Shown here one piece after another: positions 22,150 through 33,289 of a stretch of 64,000 nt of DNA. This DNA comes from Phymorhynchus buccinoides (lineage: Eukaryota > Mollusca > Gastropoda > Neogastropoda > Raphitomidae). Within the stretch, counting starts at the first letter, position 1. Each line of letters opens with the position of its first letter. Position numbers and translations under genes: made by a program. The stretch is from positions 27,598,591 through 27,662,590 of the forward strand of contig CM065686.1 in NCBI GenBank assembly GCA_017654935.2. Reading direction: 5' to 3'. Below the pieces are notes generated by a model, which did no database searches, was not told the DNA's origin, and was given only the letters and a program-made list of their open reading frames with translations.

Positions 22150-22330
22150 GCCATTGGCTAGCCACTGCGTAGACCGGTAAAGGGGGATCACTCCTGCCCC
22201 ACATCAGGCTAGGGTCCAAGGCCAGATGCCCTACTTCGTTTTTATCTATGTGCTAATGGTATAGCTCCAGGCGCTTAACGAAATGCAATTGTTTCAGGTG
22301 TTGGTACAGTAGGTTTAAAGTAGATTGGGG
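22150..22330. repeat. E0 terminal inverted repeat, right
   Basis: Reverse complement of the left ITR (shared words: CCGGTAAAGGGGGATCACTCC, then GTGCTAATGGTATAGCTCC, then CAATTGTTTCAGGTGTTGGTA). The match to the ICR stops at AGATTGG near 22328. Confidence 0.8.
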
Positions 22331-24073
22331 GTTATGGACTGCACGAGATAATTTGCTATAATTAATCACTGAATTACTTGTTAAAAGCGGACGTCGAAAA
22401 GACACATTAAGTAACTATGTGTGGCTGTTTTTGTAAGGCTAGGTTTTACACACAATAGCATAATGGTCAGGAGCAAGATCATGGCATACATCAGTAGGAC
22501 TTAGAACAACATATCATCATGTCTATGAATAAACTAAATCTACAAATGTCCACATGTACTGAGTTGACCTACTCTAACACTTGTAAGACTAAATGAAATT
22601 GACTGTTGCACATCTTTTGGGCATATTCATCACACGGGATGCAGGAAAGTGGAACTGTTGTTACTAGCACAGTGTGGTAGACTAGGGTGTCCTTGAGATG
22701 ATGGCCATGCCACCTCCTGGGTCACCCTAGTGGGGAGGGAGAACTACGTTATAGCCAGGGGGAAGTCAGGTCACGACACTTTGCCTCCGCACCCGAGTGA
22801 CGAGCAGTCTCAAGGTCAGCAGGAGAATGTCCACGTGCGAGTCCAATGGTGAAGTCGATATGGGATCTGCTGGGTGAGTGGGCCAACATAGATAGCTGAC
22901 GGGTGCAGAGTGTCATGTTTTGATTGGGATGCTGATGAGGTTGGATGGATTTGGCCCGGGGCGGAGGAGGCAGAGCAGTGGATGGTCACAGGGATGGAGG
23001 GTGGTGCAGGGCCAGGTGGGTGGTTGGGCCAGACACTGACCATTGTTGAGGGTGAACCGCAGTGTGTAATATGCTCTGTTTCTTCTGCCACCTGACAAGG
23101 AACGTTTGCAGGGAAGGTTGACACCTATGCAGGCGTTTCGACAGGCAATAACATTTCGTCAAGCGGGCGCTGTGGTATTTAAGGCGATCAGCTGGCCGGG
23201 TGAATAGGCGGTAGGGGAGAGATGATTGGCAAGAGTCAGAGAAATGGTTGCCAGGCTCACGAAAGGCACTGTGAAGGAAGCCTAGGTCCAACGTGAAGGG
23301 ATGGAGGGGCCGGGCCAGCGAAAATGCGGCCACACTGGACAGAATTTTTGCGTCATGAAAAACAACAGAAAAGAAAAACCCTGTTGTGGTAAGGGGCCCA
23401 TTAAGCACAAAAGTGAAGATGGATCCATGGCACACAAATATACACAATCAAACACACACTCTGGCACTAAACAACATGGAAACAAAGTCAAACTTGAGGA
23501 GCGACATGGAGACATGCCTGATAGTGCGGCCGCACCATCACAACTTTTGCAATGCAAACAACTAACAAAATGCAATAAAATGGAAAACAGCTGGCGCAGT
23601 TCGTTGCTTGCCGTGATGACACATCTGCGGATTGCTAATGACCAGACGAGTGGATGTGCAGTGAAAGTTTCGTGTGTGCAAACTTGACTGAAAAATGAAC
23701 AGCCAGTGCGTTACTTTGTCATGTTTGTGCTGTGTGTGCATTGTGCAGAATACCAGTATATTAGTAGCGTAAGTATGATTGAAGGATTAGGTACTTGTGC
23801 ATGTTTAGTTTGAGTGTGAAAGCAACATGGGCCGTCAAAGTCTTCGTGGCTTTCGACTGTTCGTCCGCTCGTTGAGGTTCGTTGGGTTTTTTCTCATCTC
23901 TTGTGGCTAGACAAGGAATGCTTCTTTATCGTTGTTTTTTTTTCCATAATTTAATAATTAGGGGGTGCGCTTGTAGACCGGAAAATTACAGTAATGTTTT
24001 AACGAGGTTGAGATTCATGATTTCTTCATGACTTAGTGCCAATCTTAATGATACCATAAAAACTTGAACATAC
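22331..24073. other. Intron, no gene recognised
   Basis: The 22700-23690 portion is more GC-rich and has short open frames on both strands, none with a recognisable domain. No clear repeat structure. Confidence 0.4.
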
Positions 24074-24156
24074 TTGTTCTTGTTGTGGATGTTGCGGGCC
24101 ATTTTGTCGTCCCTGTGTCTCTTCCCTGGGGTTGCGGTGACATGCGTCTCTGTGCT
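24074..24156 (-). CDS. ADCY5/6-like: Adenylyl cyclase exon: start of C1b linker
   Basis: An 83-nt exon, acceptor GCCAG, donor GTATGT on the minus strand. It starts in phase 0, STETHVTATPGKRHRDDKMA, and ends with two bases (AA) of a Lys codon completed by the first base of exon 12000-12153. The S-x-E-T motif followed by a basic linker matches the SIET segment after the first catalytic domain in adenylyl cyclases. The preceding exon ends NAYLSE, giving YLSESTET across the join. Short and less conserved, so less certain than its neighbours; correct phase on both sides supports it. Confidence 0.6.
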
Positions 24157-26395
24157 CTGGCTTGTGAACCGGATTCAAACAAACGGAGGATTTTACCAGC
24201 AACAACAAATCAAAGACTTTATTACTATTAAACGAATCAAATAAATCATTCTTCTAAAAACTAAACTAAACAAAATAATTTAAAAAAAGCATGAACGAAT
24301 GGAAATTCATGAAAACACCAGTTCACTTAAGTGTAATGACAGGCCTTTTTTATAAAGGCCCCAGACTTCAATGCAAAGGAAATTTGACTGCATCTTTAGC
24401 TAAAAAATTCTGGCAATCAAAGGGTTCCCTCAAACAAATTTTCCAACTGTATCACCGTTTGCAGCTGGATGAACAGCACAATTACCTGGACCCTCTGAGG
24501 TTAAGTGACATCAGGCTTTTAAATGCATGCAAAGCAAGAGACAAAACAAAAACAAAACGCGTCAGTCATCTACCGTTTCGGAAAATGACTAATACACGAT
24601 GATGAACAAAAACCTGACGCCCAAGTTGTTGCTGGTAATATTTCGGGAAATTTATTGAACTTCCCCTGGACTAAATTAGAATACGCTGTGTTGCCACACG
24701 TCGAAGCTGAAATCTTATGAGACTTTTAAAAACATCAAACTCCACATGATTTCTGATAGCCCTGGTGCTTTGAGCCCGTCGAAGGTTAAAAAAATAAACA
24801 AATATTGCTATTTTTATCATTGTGTTTTTTTAATTTTTATATTGACATAAGTTTCACAGTTCAGGTTAAATCTCATGAAAAAACCCGTTCATGTTAAAAT
24901 AGAAGATGAGTAAAAGAGAAAAAAAAAGAAGAGTTCCTCATATCAGAAATAAAAGGGGAAAATGGGATCGCAGGAACTAGGAAGATGGAAAGAAATGAGG
25001 TAACAATTAAAAAAATAAAACAGTACAACTATATTACTGTTTTCATTATTACATGTTCTCAATCCATTACACAACTCACTCATAAGCCTGCATATACCTA
25101 CATACATATGCGCGAACACTTACTTGTATTGGTACATCTCAATCTCTTCTCTCTCATCTTTCCCTCCCCCCCCCTCTAATTCTCCTTTGTGCTAAAAGCA
25201 AAAATTCATCTCTTCTTCTCTCTGTTCTTTTTTCTCTCTCATGCCCCACTCACTGACGTCGCTCCAGCCACAAATTCTCTCTCTCTCTCTTTCTCTCTCA
25301 TACCAGCACAACACACTGACACATCCCTCACGAAGCCCAACACACACACACACATGTTTGCATTCACGCACACACACGCCTTAGTACTCCTTAATAAATG
25401 CATATATATATAGGAAACTTGTTTAAAACCTTTTTGTCCTATGTTTGGTTTTTGAAAAGGATTAGAACCCAAAACCATTTAGTGCAAATTGGCATCTTGA
25501 ATCTATGTTTCTAAAAACGTAAAGAGTGCTAGCTGTAGTTTCTCCTCATTATTAAGAGTGCGTGGCCGAACCCGCCAGACGAGGACAAGCTGTTTCGAAT
25601 CTAGGGGGGATCCTCATCATCCAGCTCTGCACTCTGGGATGGTCTTTACCTCACCAAGGTGGAGGGACGCTGACTGCTGCCCCGCGAACAAGAGACTTGT
25701 CACACAATGGAATTGTCTCAGTTCCTGTTTTGGTAAAAGGCTCAAAAACCAAACCAGCACTCTTAAGTAGAAATGATAAAAATCCTTAAGTAGAAGTGTG
25801 AACACAGTAAGAATGTTCCAAAATTTATAGAATATGAAAAAAATAAGCGCACAACCAGATAGGGTCGGCAACTGAAATAGTATGCCAAAGGGAGGTAAAA
25901 GGTGAATGAAATTTCAGTTTGGTTCTTTTCTAGCGGTGCCAGCAGTAAACTGAAATGTTTCATACTATAATATATAAAGAGAGGCGGAAAAAAATAAGAA
26001 AACACATGAAAAATGGGCATAACTGTTAACACATTTAGTAAAGTTGGCAAATATTCAGAGACCATGTCTCTTTCCTCGGTGCAGCCTCCAAATGCCGACA
26101 TACTAGTTCACACTCCAAGAAAAAACAAAAACTCGCATTGATAAGATGCAAGGTGTTAAAAATATTTATATCCATTGTAACTGTTTCCCTTCCGCGGACT
26201 AACTGACAAACCATGTATACAATCACCATACACCACGCACCAAGCATGCACACTTTACTAGTAACAAACTATCACAGCATAACTATCATAACACAACCTT
26301 GCCTTAGCACAACAAAGTCAAAATAAAAGGAAGTCCAACAAGTGGTGGTCCCTTGACATCGGATTTGAGGATAAGTCTGAATGTTGTGGTCTCAC
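24157..26395. other. Intron, no gene recognised
   Basis: AT-rich. CT-rich and CA-rich tracts lie at about 25140-25385. A GC-richer patch at about 25555-25700 contains GGCCGAACC and TTTCGAATCT, a weak resemblance to tRNA-derived SINE promoter boxes that is not enough for a call. Confidence 0.4.
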
Positions 26396-26448
26396 TTCAC
26401 TGAGGTAGGCGTTGCGCTCCCCCTCCGTTTCTCGCTCGACCTCGTAGT
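26396..26448 (-). CDS. ADCY5/6-like: Adenylyl cyclase exon: end of first catalytic domain (C1a)
   Basis: A 53-nt exon, acceptor TTGGAG, donor GTGAGA on the minus strand. It encodes (D)YEVERETEGERNAYLSE, matching the D-Y-E-V-E...E-R-N-x-Y-L motif that ends the C1a catalytic domain in membrane adenylyl cyclases. The acceptor splits the Asp codon (phase 1). An alternative donor GTGAAG lies five bases earlier but would break phase with exon 24074-24156. Upstream catalytic exons were not found to the right, where the sequence is noisy and repetitive. Confidence 0.7.
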
Positions 26449-26819
26449 CTCCAATGTTCAAACAGTATCAAAGGTTTCATTCGTGATGTGCACTCGTACT
26501 GCAAGCCAAAGCAAACCAGCAGTTGTAGCTGTGTCTTTTCATTGACATTCAAGCTAGGCAGGCTCAGTCATAAATAGGTAGTACAAGTATTAGGCTCGAA
26601 AGAGAAAGTCAGACATTATGGCCGAATTGTCAGTCTGCTTTACTTTTGGGATGGCTAAGGTGCTACTTCTTTTTTTCTTATCAAATGTTGGAGGTTGAAA
26701 AATATATTATGAGGCCGTGTTCGATAAAAAAATGGTAATAATAATACTTAATCTATATCTATTTTTATAAAACAGAAATCAGTACACTGTCAACACAGCT
26801 GGCCTGTACAAAAAAACAT
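26449..26819. other. Presumed intron, no gene seen
   Basis: AT-rich single-copy-looking sequence up to the tandem repeat block. Confidence 0.4.
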
Positions 26820-27925
26820 CTAATCAGTCAAAAGGCTTGTACTGACTATCAATCCGCTGACTTGTCTATACACCATCACAGCTCGACTTTTGTACTAACA
26901 CCAATCAAATCCATGCTGAACTTGTACATTACAGCGCATCAACCATCCTACCTTGTACATACACTCATTCAATCCTATGCTGACCTTGTAGAACATACAT
27001 CATCAACTTCAGGGCCGACCTTGTGAGCATATGCACCATCAAGCCAGCCGACCTTGGCTACATACACGCATCAACAGGCCGTAGTACGCTTGCACTTACA
27101 CGACATCAACTCTTAGCGCGACCTTTGTATGCAGGGCCACTCATGCAACCAGGCGCTTACCTTGTAGGCATACACTCGTATGCAACCAGGAGCCGACCTT
27201 GGTACTACATCTAACCCCCTCGAATACCTTGGTACACTACATCATCACCCATGGGCTGGACACACTTGTGTAACATTTGGCTATAGCATCACCAGCCTAC
27301 CATTGTACAACATCATCAACACTGGCAGCCAGACCTTGTACAGGCCACTAAAAGCATTCAAACCAGGCCGACCTGTAGAAAAAAAAAAACATACTTCGAA
27401 CCAGTCTGACATTGTCCCATGACTAGCCATCAATTCCAGCCGACCTGTACATACACCATCAACCAGCCGACCTTGTACAGCCCTCATCAACCGCCTAGGG
27501 CTTACTTGTACATACGTCATCAACGCAGACCGACCTTGTACATACGCATCAAACCAGGCGCTTCGACCTTATACAGCCAACATCAACTTCCGGCCTACCT
27601 TGTAGCTATACATCAATCACCAGTCCGACCTTGTCAGCACCACCATCACCAGTCTGACCTTGTATGCATACATCATCACAACACACGCTGACGCTTGTAC
27701 ATCACCATCAACCAGGGGCCGAACCTTGTTAGCATTAACCATCGAAAAGCAGTGCTGCTCTTTGTACATCCATATTCAACATACGCAGGCCCTAAAAGAC
27801 CCTGTAGCAGCCTACATGCAACAGCCAAGCATTGTACATATCTACCCATCAATCCAGCTAGACTTGTACATACTACCATCAACAAGCGCGCTTGTACATA
27901 CACCATCAACCGCAGGACCGACGTT
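26820..27925. repeat. Degenerate minisatellite, unit about 30 bp (CATCAACCAGCCGACCTTGTACATA)
   Basis: Dozens of copies of a unit around ACCATCAACCAGCCGACCTT and GTACATAC. Adjacent units differ mostly by one- to few-base insertions and deletions and not by substitutions. Confidence 0.85.
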
Positions 27926-28325
27926 GTAATATACCGGCCTGCTTTTTATGGACAAGCACTGCCAGCGCTGCTTTTTACAGGACTAACAGCCATAGTCAGC
28001 GTCTGCTATTTTATGGACCAACAGCCTCGGCCAGCCGCTTTTTTACAAAAAAAAACACAGCATGCCTGACTTTTACCAACAACAGTGCAGTCAGCCTAGC
28101 TTTTTACGAGAGCTGTCACTATCAGGCCCACGCGCTTGCTTTTTGAGCACAACACTCCAGTCAGCCTGGCTTTTACAGACAGACAGCAGTGCAGCGGATG
28201 CACTGCGTTTTTAGCAGACATACGCAGTCAGCTCCTGCTTTTATCAGAGCATACATGCTAGCCAGACCCTGCTTTTTACACAGACAACCAAGCAGTCATA
28301 GTCTGGCTTTTTACAGACACACTAA
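27926..28325. repeat. Second degenerate minisatellite (GCTTTTTACAGACA...CAGTCAGCC)
   Basis: About ten copies of a unit of roughly 35-40 bp containing CTTTTTACAGACA and CAGTCAGCCTG, directly following the first array and likewise rich in small indels. Confidence 0.8.
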
Positions 28326-28330
28326 GGTAC

Positions 28331-28512
28331 GCAACCTATAGGTGGGGCTGGCATCTAATAAGAGAAAGTGCTCCTGGTTCATCACTATCTTTATCTCATT
28401 CAAACACTGTCCCCCCCCCCCAGCGTGATTGCTTCACTACTTGTTCACTAATTTGGCTGCATAAATAATGGTTACGAACTTTGATTTACGAAAAGACGAG
28501 GCATGTATGAAA
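28331..28512. other. No feature recognised
   Basis: Short AT-rich stretch with a C10 run near 28411. Confidence 0.4.
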
Positions 28513-28740
28513 CGCTATCATGACAACCAATGAGAGAATATCATGTTTTGCAGATATTAGTACCACGAGTTACCATAGCAATCTAATCAGGTCGATACTT
28601 GTTGCTCAAGAAGCCATACGTCAAAATGACAAGTCTTTATAAACCATGGCGTTTCATGTGTAGAAGCGATCTCAACTCTGCAACGTTTTTTTGAGTTGGT
28701 TGCTGGTGAGACTCTAACTAGCTAATAAGATTTTAAAAGA
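28513..28740. repeat. Diverged duplicated segment, copy 1
   Basis: Shares AATATCATGTTTTG, GAAGCCATACGTCAAA and GATCTCAACTCTGCAAC, in the same order and spacing, with 30974-31215. Confidence 0.75.
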
Positions 28741-29099
28741 TTTTTTTAAGCCTATGCCTTCAAAGGGGAGAAAGGATAAAACTGTCTCAAAAGGAGAAGC
28801 AATATGTTCCTTAAATGTACCTGTTGGACGAGTCAGATTAAAACTGCGCCACATCACTAGGGACATGCCCTGCGTTGCATGCTAAAAAAAAAAAAAAAAT
28901 AAAAAAAAAAGATATGTGGCGTGTGTGCAGGTGTTGTGTACGCTTGCTGTGTTTTCTAAGGCTTTGATGTTTGGTAAACGCCTTGGCATGAATGTGTCGC
29001 TCTGTAATATTGCAAGTGTCGAAAGTGCATAATGATTGTGAAATATTGGTTTTATGCAAATGAACCCTGTGATTGAATTGGATTGTTTAATGGTATACC

Positions 29100-29830
29100 T
29101 GCGGCAACGCCTAGTTACTGGCGAATGCCCTATGTCTGTTAACTTGCCTATTACGGGTTATACGGCCAAGTACTGGTAACCTACGGGCTGAGTAGCCAGG
29201 AAATTTGAAGTCTATTCGGGTTAAGAAACGGGGCAGAGTTATAAGTGGCGCTCGCGTTTGTCACCCGTTTTGGCGCTGGGTCTCCCTGAAGTGACACGCG
29301 CTCTAGTCCCACGAAATTGCGTTCCACAATGTTCTGGGGGCACAGCGCCTTTGGGTCCGCACAGGCTTCATAGTTAATCCTGACGCCGCAACATTTGTAG
29401 GCGATTGCGGTTATAGACACGGGCAGGAGTTTATTCGTGAGAAAGGTGGAAGGGTGGCTGTGTATAGGCTGGCAGTCGATGGCGTTTCTGTGAACCGATC
29501 GCCTTCTCGGTTTGGCACAACGATCATGCACCGGTCGGCCCTTGCGTCTATGTATGCCTGAGCAAATTCGTAAGGTCAATCGTTCGTCTCAAAAACTTTC
29601 CGGGTAGATTACGGGCGTACCTTGAGATGCCAGTCGTGATGCGCGTGTTCGGCGCCTTTGCGAAACCGCGGCAAAATGATATCGCGGCCAGCCTCGGTTG
29701 CCGTTGCTCGATCGCCCTCTTTAGGGCTGCCAGCAATTTTGAAGCGATTCAGTTTCGAAATAACGGGCGAGTATAAGGGGCCTGTTTTGTGTTTCAGTAC
29801 ACAGCATGACACGAGGGCACATCACACACA
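29100..29830. other. CpG-richer block, function unknown
   Basis: Noticeably richer in CG dinucleotides than the TG/AT-rich DNA around it and free of microsatellites. Minus-strand frames of 132 and 67 codons (29579-29181, 29812-29609) are open, but no domain was recognised. It could be an unpolished exon cluster, a CpG-rich regulatory block or an unknown repeat. Confidence 0.3.
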
Positions 29831-29879
29831 CACTGACCGGTACACTTGGGCTTTTATACTATATGATTCCTGATGAATT

Positions 29880-30362
29880 ATGTGTTTTATCATGCATAAT
29901 GACTTGGACCAGTAATATGCTTAGTGAAGCTAACATCAGCTAGGATATTCATATTTTTTCAATCTAGACTCTTTGTGTGTGTGTTGTGTTGTGTAATGTG
30001 TGTAGTATGTAGTATAGTGTGTGTGATGTGTGTAGTGTGTGTGTGTGTGGTGTGTGTATGTGTACTTGATTTAAAGTATTCAGATTAGATATAAATTTAC
30101 AGTGGGCCTGCAGCCAGTTTGCAAGCAGAAGATGTATGAAGAAACAAAGTTCTTTGCTGGGCAGCTAGTATACTAATCCTCCGTCGCAGGAACATACTGC
30201 TACTTGTTGCACCTATTGTTCAAATAGGAATCGAACGTTGGATTTATGAAGCACAACGTACAAACAGGCTTTTGAGGAAACTCTAATGAGACCAGACAAG
30301 TAAGAATATCATACATGTGTGCCCCGTGTGGCGTGTTGTGTTGTATTGTATACCTATGAATG

Positions 30363-30422
<60 letters not shown>

Positions 30423-30930
30423 CACATTTTCTCTATATTGTGTGTTCGTGCGTGCATGCATGTTGCATGTCTGAGCGTTGCTGCTTTTCGAATTGTGAAT
30501 GCTTGTAAACTTGCATGGGCATGCCTCTGTACTTAAAGTTTTCGAAGTCGTATGAATGTAAATTTGTTATAGCAAATTGACCTCGATTGAAATTGGATTG
30601 TGTAATGGTATTGAATTCCAGATTTTGTGTGTTTTAACATGTAGGACTTGGATGCAGTAACTAAGCTTAGAACTGGACATCTAGCAGGGATCATTATTTT
30701 TTCAGCATTCATTGGATTGTGTGTTTTGTTGTGTAATTGTGTGTGTGTGTGTGTAATGTGTTTCTATTTATAAGACTTAAACTGATATCACAGGGACAGT
30801 CTTTCTGTTAACATTTTTGTATGTGTTTGTGTTGTGTTGTGTTGTGTTGTAGTTGTATATACATGTGTGTTTGTTGTGTGTGTGTGTGTGTGTTGTGTGC
30901 GTGTGCGGTGTTTATGTGTGTGTGGGCATG
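29880..30930. repeat. TG-rich microsatellites within a duplicated context
   Basis: TG/TGTG tracts at about 29980-30060, 30363-30417 and 30735-30920. The DNA before the first and third tracts shares words in order (ATTATGTGTTTTA or ATTTTGTGTGTTTTA, then GACTTGGA, then TTTTTTCA), indicating an old duplication of about 750 bp. Confidence 0.7.
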
Positions 30931-30973
30931 TCGTGTCGTTAGCCGTCGCGCTTGAGTGTGTGCAACACATTTT

Positions 30974-31215
30974 GCTCTCATGACATACCGAATGAAAAGA
31001 ATATCATGTTTTGGCCAGATATTGTAGCTCGATTAGCAGAAGCGATTCAAACATGTCATTAAACTTGTTCTCTAGGAAGCCATACGTCAAATGAACATGG
31101 GTTTGGCCATAGTTCTTTATAAACTTATGGTAGTATTCAGGTGTACAGATCTCAACTTTGCAACTTTTTGGTTGGTTCTTCTGGAAAACTCTGACAGTAA
31201 TAAATTTAGGCTGTG
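30974..31215. repeat. Diverged duplicated segment, copy 2
   Basis: Same word order as 28513-28740, with many small indels. Confidence 0.75.
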
Positions 31216-32687
31216 GTAACACACAATAGGGGGCCTGAAGAAAAGTGTGTAAGACAGCTTGGAAAATTGGCTCAAACATTACGTATATGGGCTTTTGTGT
31301 TCTTTATTTTCTTGTATACCTAGTAATAGAATTTAAAGATTTTCTGAAGCATCTTCAAGTAGAAAGATAACAAGAGGTCAAAGCCTGGCAAGGCTCACGT
31401 CTGTTTTTATTGACTATAGCTAGGCATGTGATTCTGGCGCCATTATGGACAATTCCTCATATGCCTGTGATAGAAAGAGAATATCTGTTATGTAGACGAC
31501 TTGTGCATCTGAAACAAATATAATTTTATTTTACTGTGTAAATTAAAATTATTTCTATGCACATCCCTACCCCTTTCTTTAGCAGTTTATATTATATGTA
31601 TGCGGCATTGCAGTAACATAGTGGAGGCCTCTATTTTTATTTTTGGGCAAAGCTAGTAAATTGAAAAGCATATGACCAAGCTTTCAGAAAAACAGTTGTG
31701 CCGCAATCGCCCCTCCCCCCCCACCCCCACCCCCATGCATCCCCGCTGCGGGTGTATAGGGGGGTCTTAACGGACTACCTGTAGTAGGGCTAGTCTTTGC
31801 CTTTGCCTCTTACTCTTAGAAAAATTAATATTGCAGTTGCGTGATTCTTTTGTTTTAAAAAAAATTGTAAGGGCCTACTCTTATACTGTTAGCTGAGAGA
31901 GGAGTGTTTACAACTGATTGTTCTATGCGATGAAAACTTTTCCACATGGCATCTACATTCTGTAAGAAATTTTATATTATCCTAATATTTTAGTTTCGTT
32001 TCGTAATTCCCCTTCCCAGCCTCCTCATGCTACAAGCAGCAAAAGTCGAGGGTCACAGCTCATGCATCAGGCTCTCCAATGTTTTATCTTTCCCTTACAG
32101 TCTTTGCTCATGTGATGCAATCGTCTAGGCCCATGACAAAGGATTCTAACGTCGTACAGCGAAGGCATGAAATCGAGCCGAACGCCTGGATTTTCTCCGT
32201 ATTTGTTATTTTTTTTGAAGACTGAAATGAATGTGGGCTAATGTTAAGTACGGTCGTCTTGATTATGAGTAAGGCATGGACTCTATAACGTCTAGTCGCT
32301 TGTTGGCCGAAGTGCGGTTAGGGCGAATTATGCCTGAGTAAGATGTATGTTGGGCGAGACTGAACACGCAGTCAATACCGTATGCTCAAGGCGCAATAAG
32401 CTAAACAACCGTGCTCGTCACGCATCCGACAACTCGGTTATCAGTATAAAAAATCCATTTGTTACATGGTTGAAAATTAGTTGACGACGTTAAATGTCGC
32501 TATTTGTACACGAGAACGACGCTGAAGTCTTGTGTTTCTTTTTTAAGAGGCGTTTTTGTATATCTAATATGACGGCTCTTCTTCCAGTATGTACTCTTTG
32601 CGCTACTTCGTAGCAACAGCCAACCGTTAGCTTAGTAATCTCTGGCGAAGCAATGTATATTTCCTTTCTCTTGTTCCTTACCGATGT
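31216..32687. other. No gene recognised
   Basis: AT-rich with a C-rich run near 31705-31735. No coding similarity or clear repeat. Confidence 0.4.
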
Positions 32688-33285
32688 ATCTGACTGGCTT
32701 TGATCGCCATGACTTGAGGATCACGTATCAATCAAGTAGCTCCTGCGAACTTTATTACCCTCTAAGCATCTTATGGTTTTTTTGTCGATAATGACAACGT
32801 TTAGAAGTTTTTCAGTGGAGAGTGAGTCTTCTTAGTTTGAAGGTGTGACTGGTCAAGGTTAAAGGTTGCCTACCAACAGTTAATCTTGGCAACAAATGAT
32901 TTCTTTATTTGTTCTGTTATCAATGTTATCTTGACTGCTTTGATCGTCGTGACTGAAGGCTCTACCGTCAAAATCAAGTATCCTGCTAAACTTTACCCTC
33001 TAAACATCTTATGGTTTTTTGAGAAAATGACAACGTATAAGAGTTTCTAGTGGAATATGTGAGTCTTCTTTAGTTTGAAGAGTGTGACTGATTCTAAGTT
33101 TAAGGTTGGCACAAAAGCCGAGATATATCTCTGCAACAAAGATTATGCATTTTATTTGTTGAGGGGCAATTATCCTGACTGCTTTGATCGTCGTGGACTT
33201 GATGGCTCACGTCAAAATCAAGTAGTCCCCTGGCTAGCACTTTAACCCTCTTACGCGCTATATATGTTTTAGGAAAATGATCAAC
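32688..33285. repeat. Tandem repeat, three units of about 243 bp
   Basis: Units start near 32690, 32931 and 33175 with CTGACTG(G)CTTTGATCG. Each contains TCAAGTA, CTTTA(A)CCCTCT and ATGACAACGTT-like words in order, with many small indels between units. Confidence 0.85.
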
Positions 33286-33289
33286 GTTA

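Larger units (their letters stand above)
15728..22330 (-). mobile_element. Decayed DIRS1-like retrotransposon (E0), both termini visible
   Basis: A complete but degenerate element of about 6.6 kb in the 12-kb adenylyl cyclase intron. Order on the minus strand: ITR (22330-22150), gag remnant, RT-RNase H remnant, tyrosine recombinase remnant, internal complementary region (16101-16013), second ITR (15930-15728). The two ITRs are imperfect inverted copies of about 180 bp. The internal region contains both terminal half-sequences joined. Split termini plus an internal joined copy are the defining layout of DIRS elements. No target duplication is seen, as expected for recombinase-mediated insertion. 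Its sequence is clearly diverged from the E1-E5 group at 35-64 kb. Confidence 0.85.

Noticed and set aside
22816..23687. Possible host gene in a GC-richer stretch with frames of 100-153 codons
   Set aside because: No domain, no splice-consistent conserved exon and no similarity recognised on either strand.
24291..24602. 103-codon plus-strand frame
   Set aside because: No similarity recognised and it lies inside an adenylyl cyclase intron. Kept as unassigned.
25555..25700. tRNA-derived SINE or tRNA gene
   Set aside because: GGCCGAACC and TTTCGAATCT hint at A and B boxes, but spacing and flanking stems do not form a convincing tRNA.
26820..28325. Possible CRISPR-like or regularly spaced repeat array
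   Set aside because: Repeats are contiguous and degenerate with no constant spacer length, and the context is eukaryotic. It is a minisatellite.
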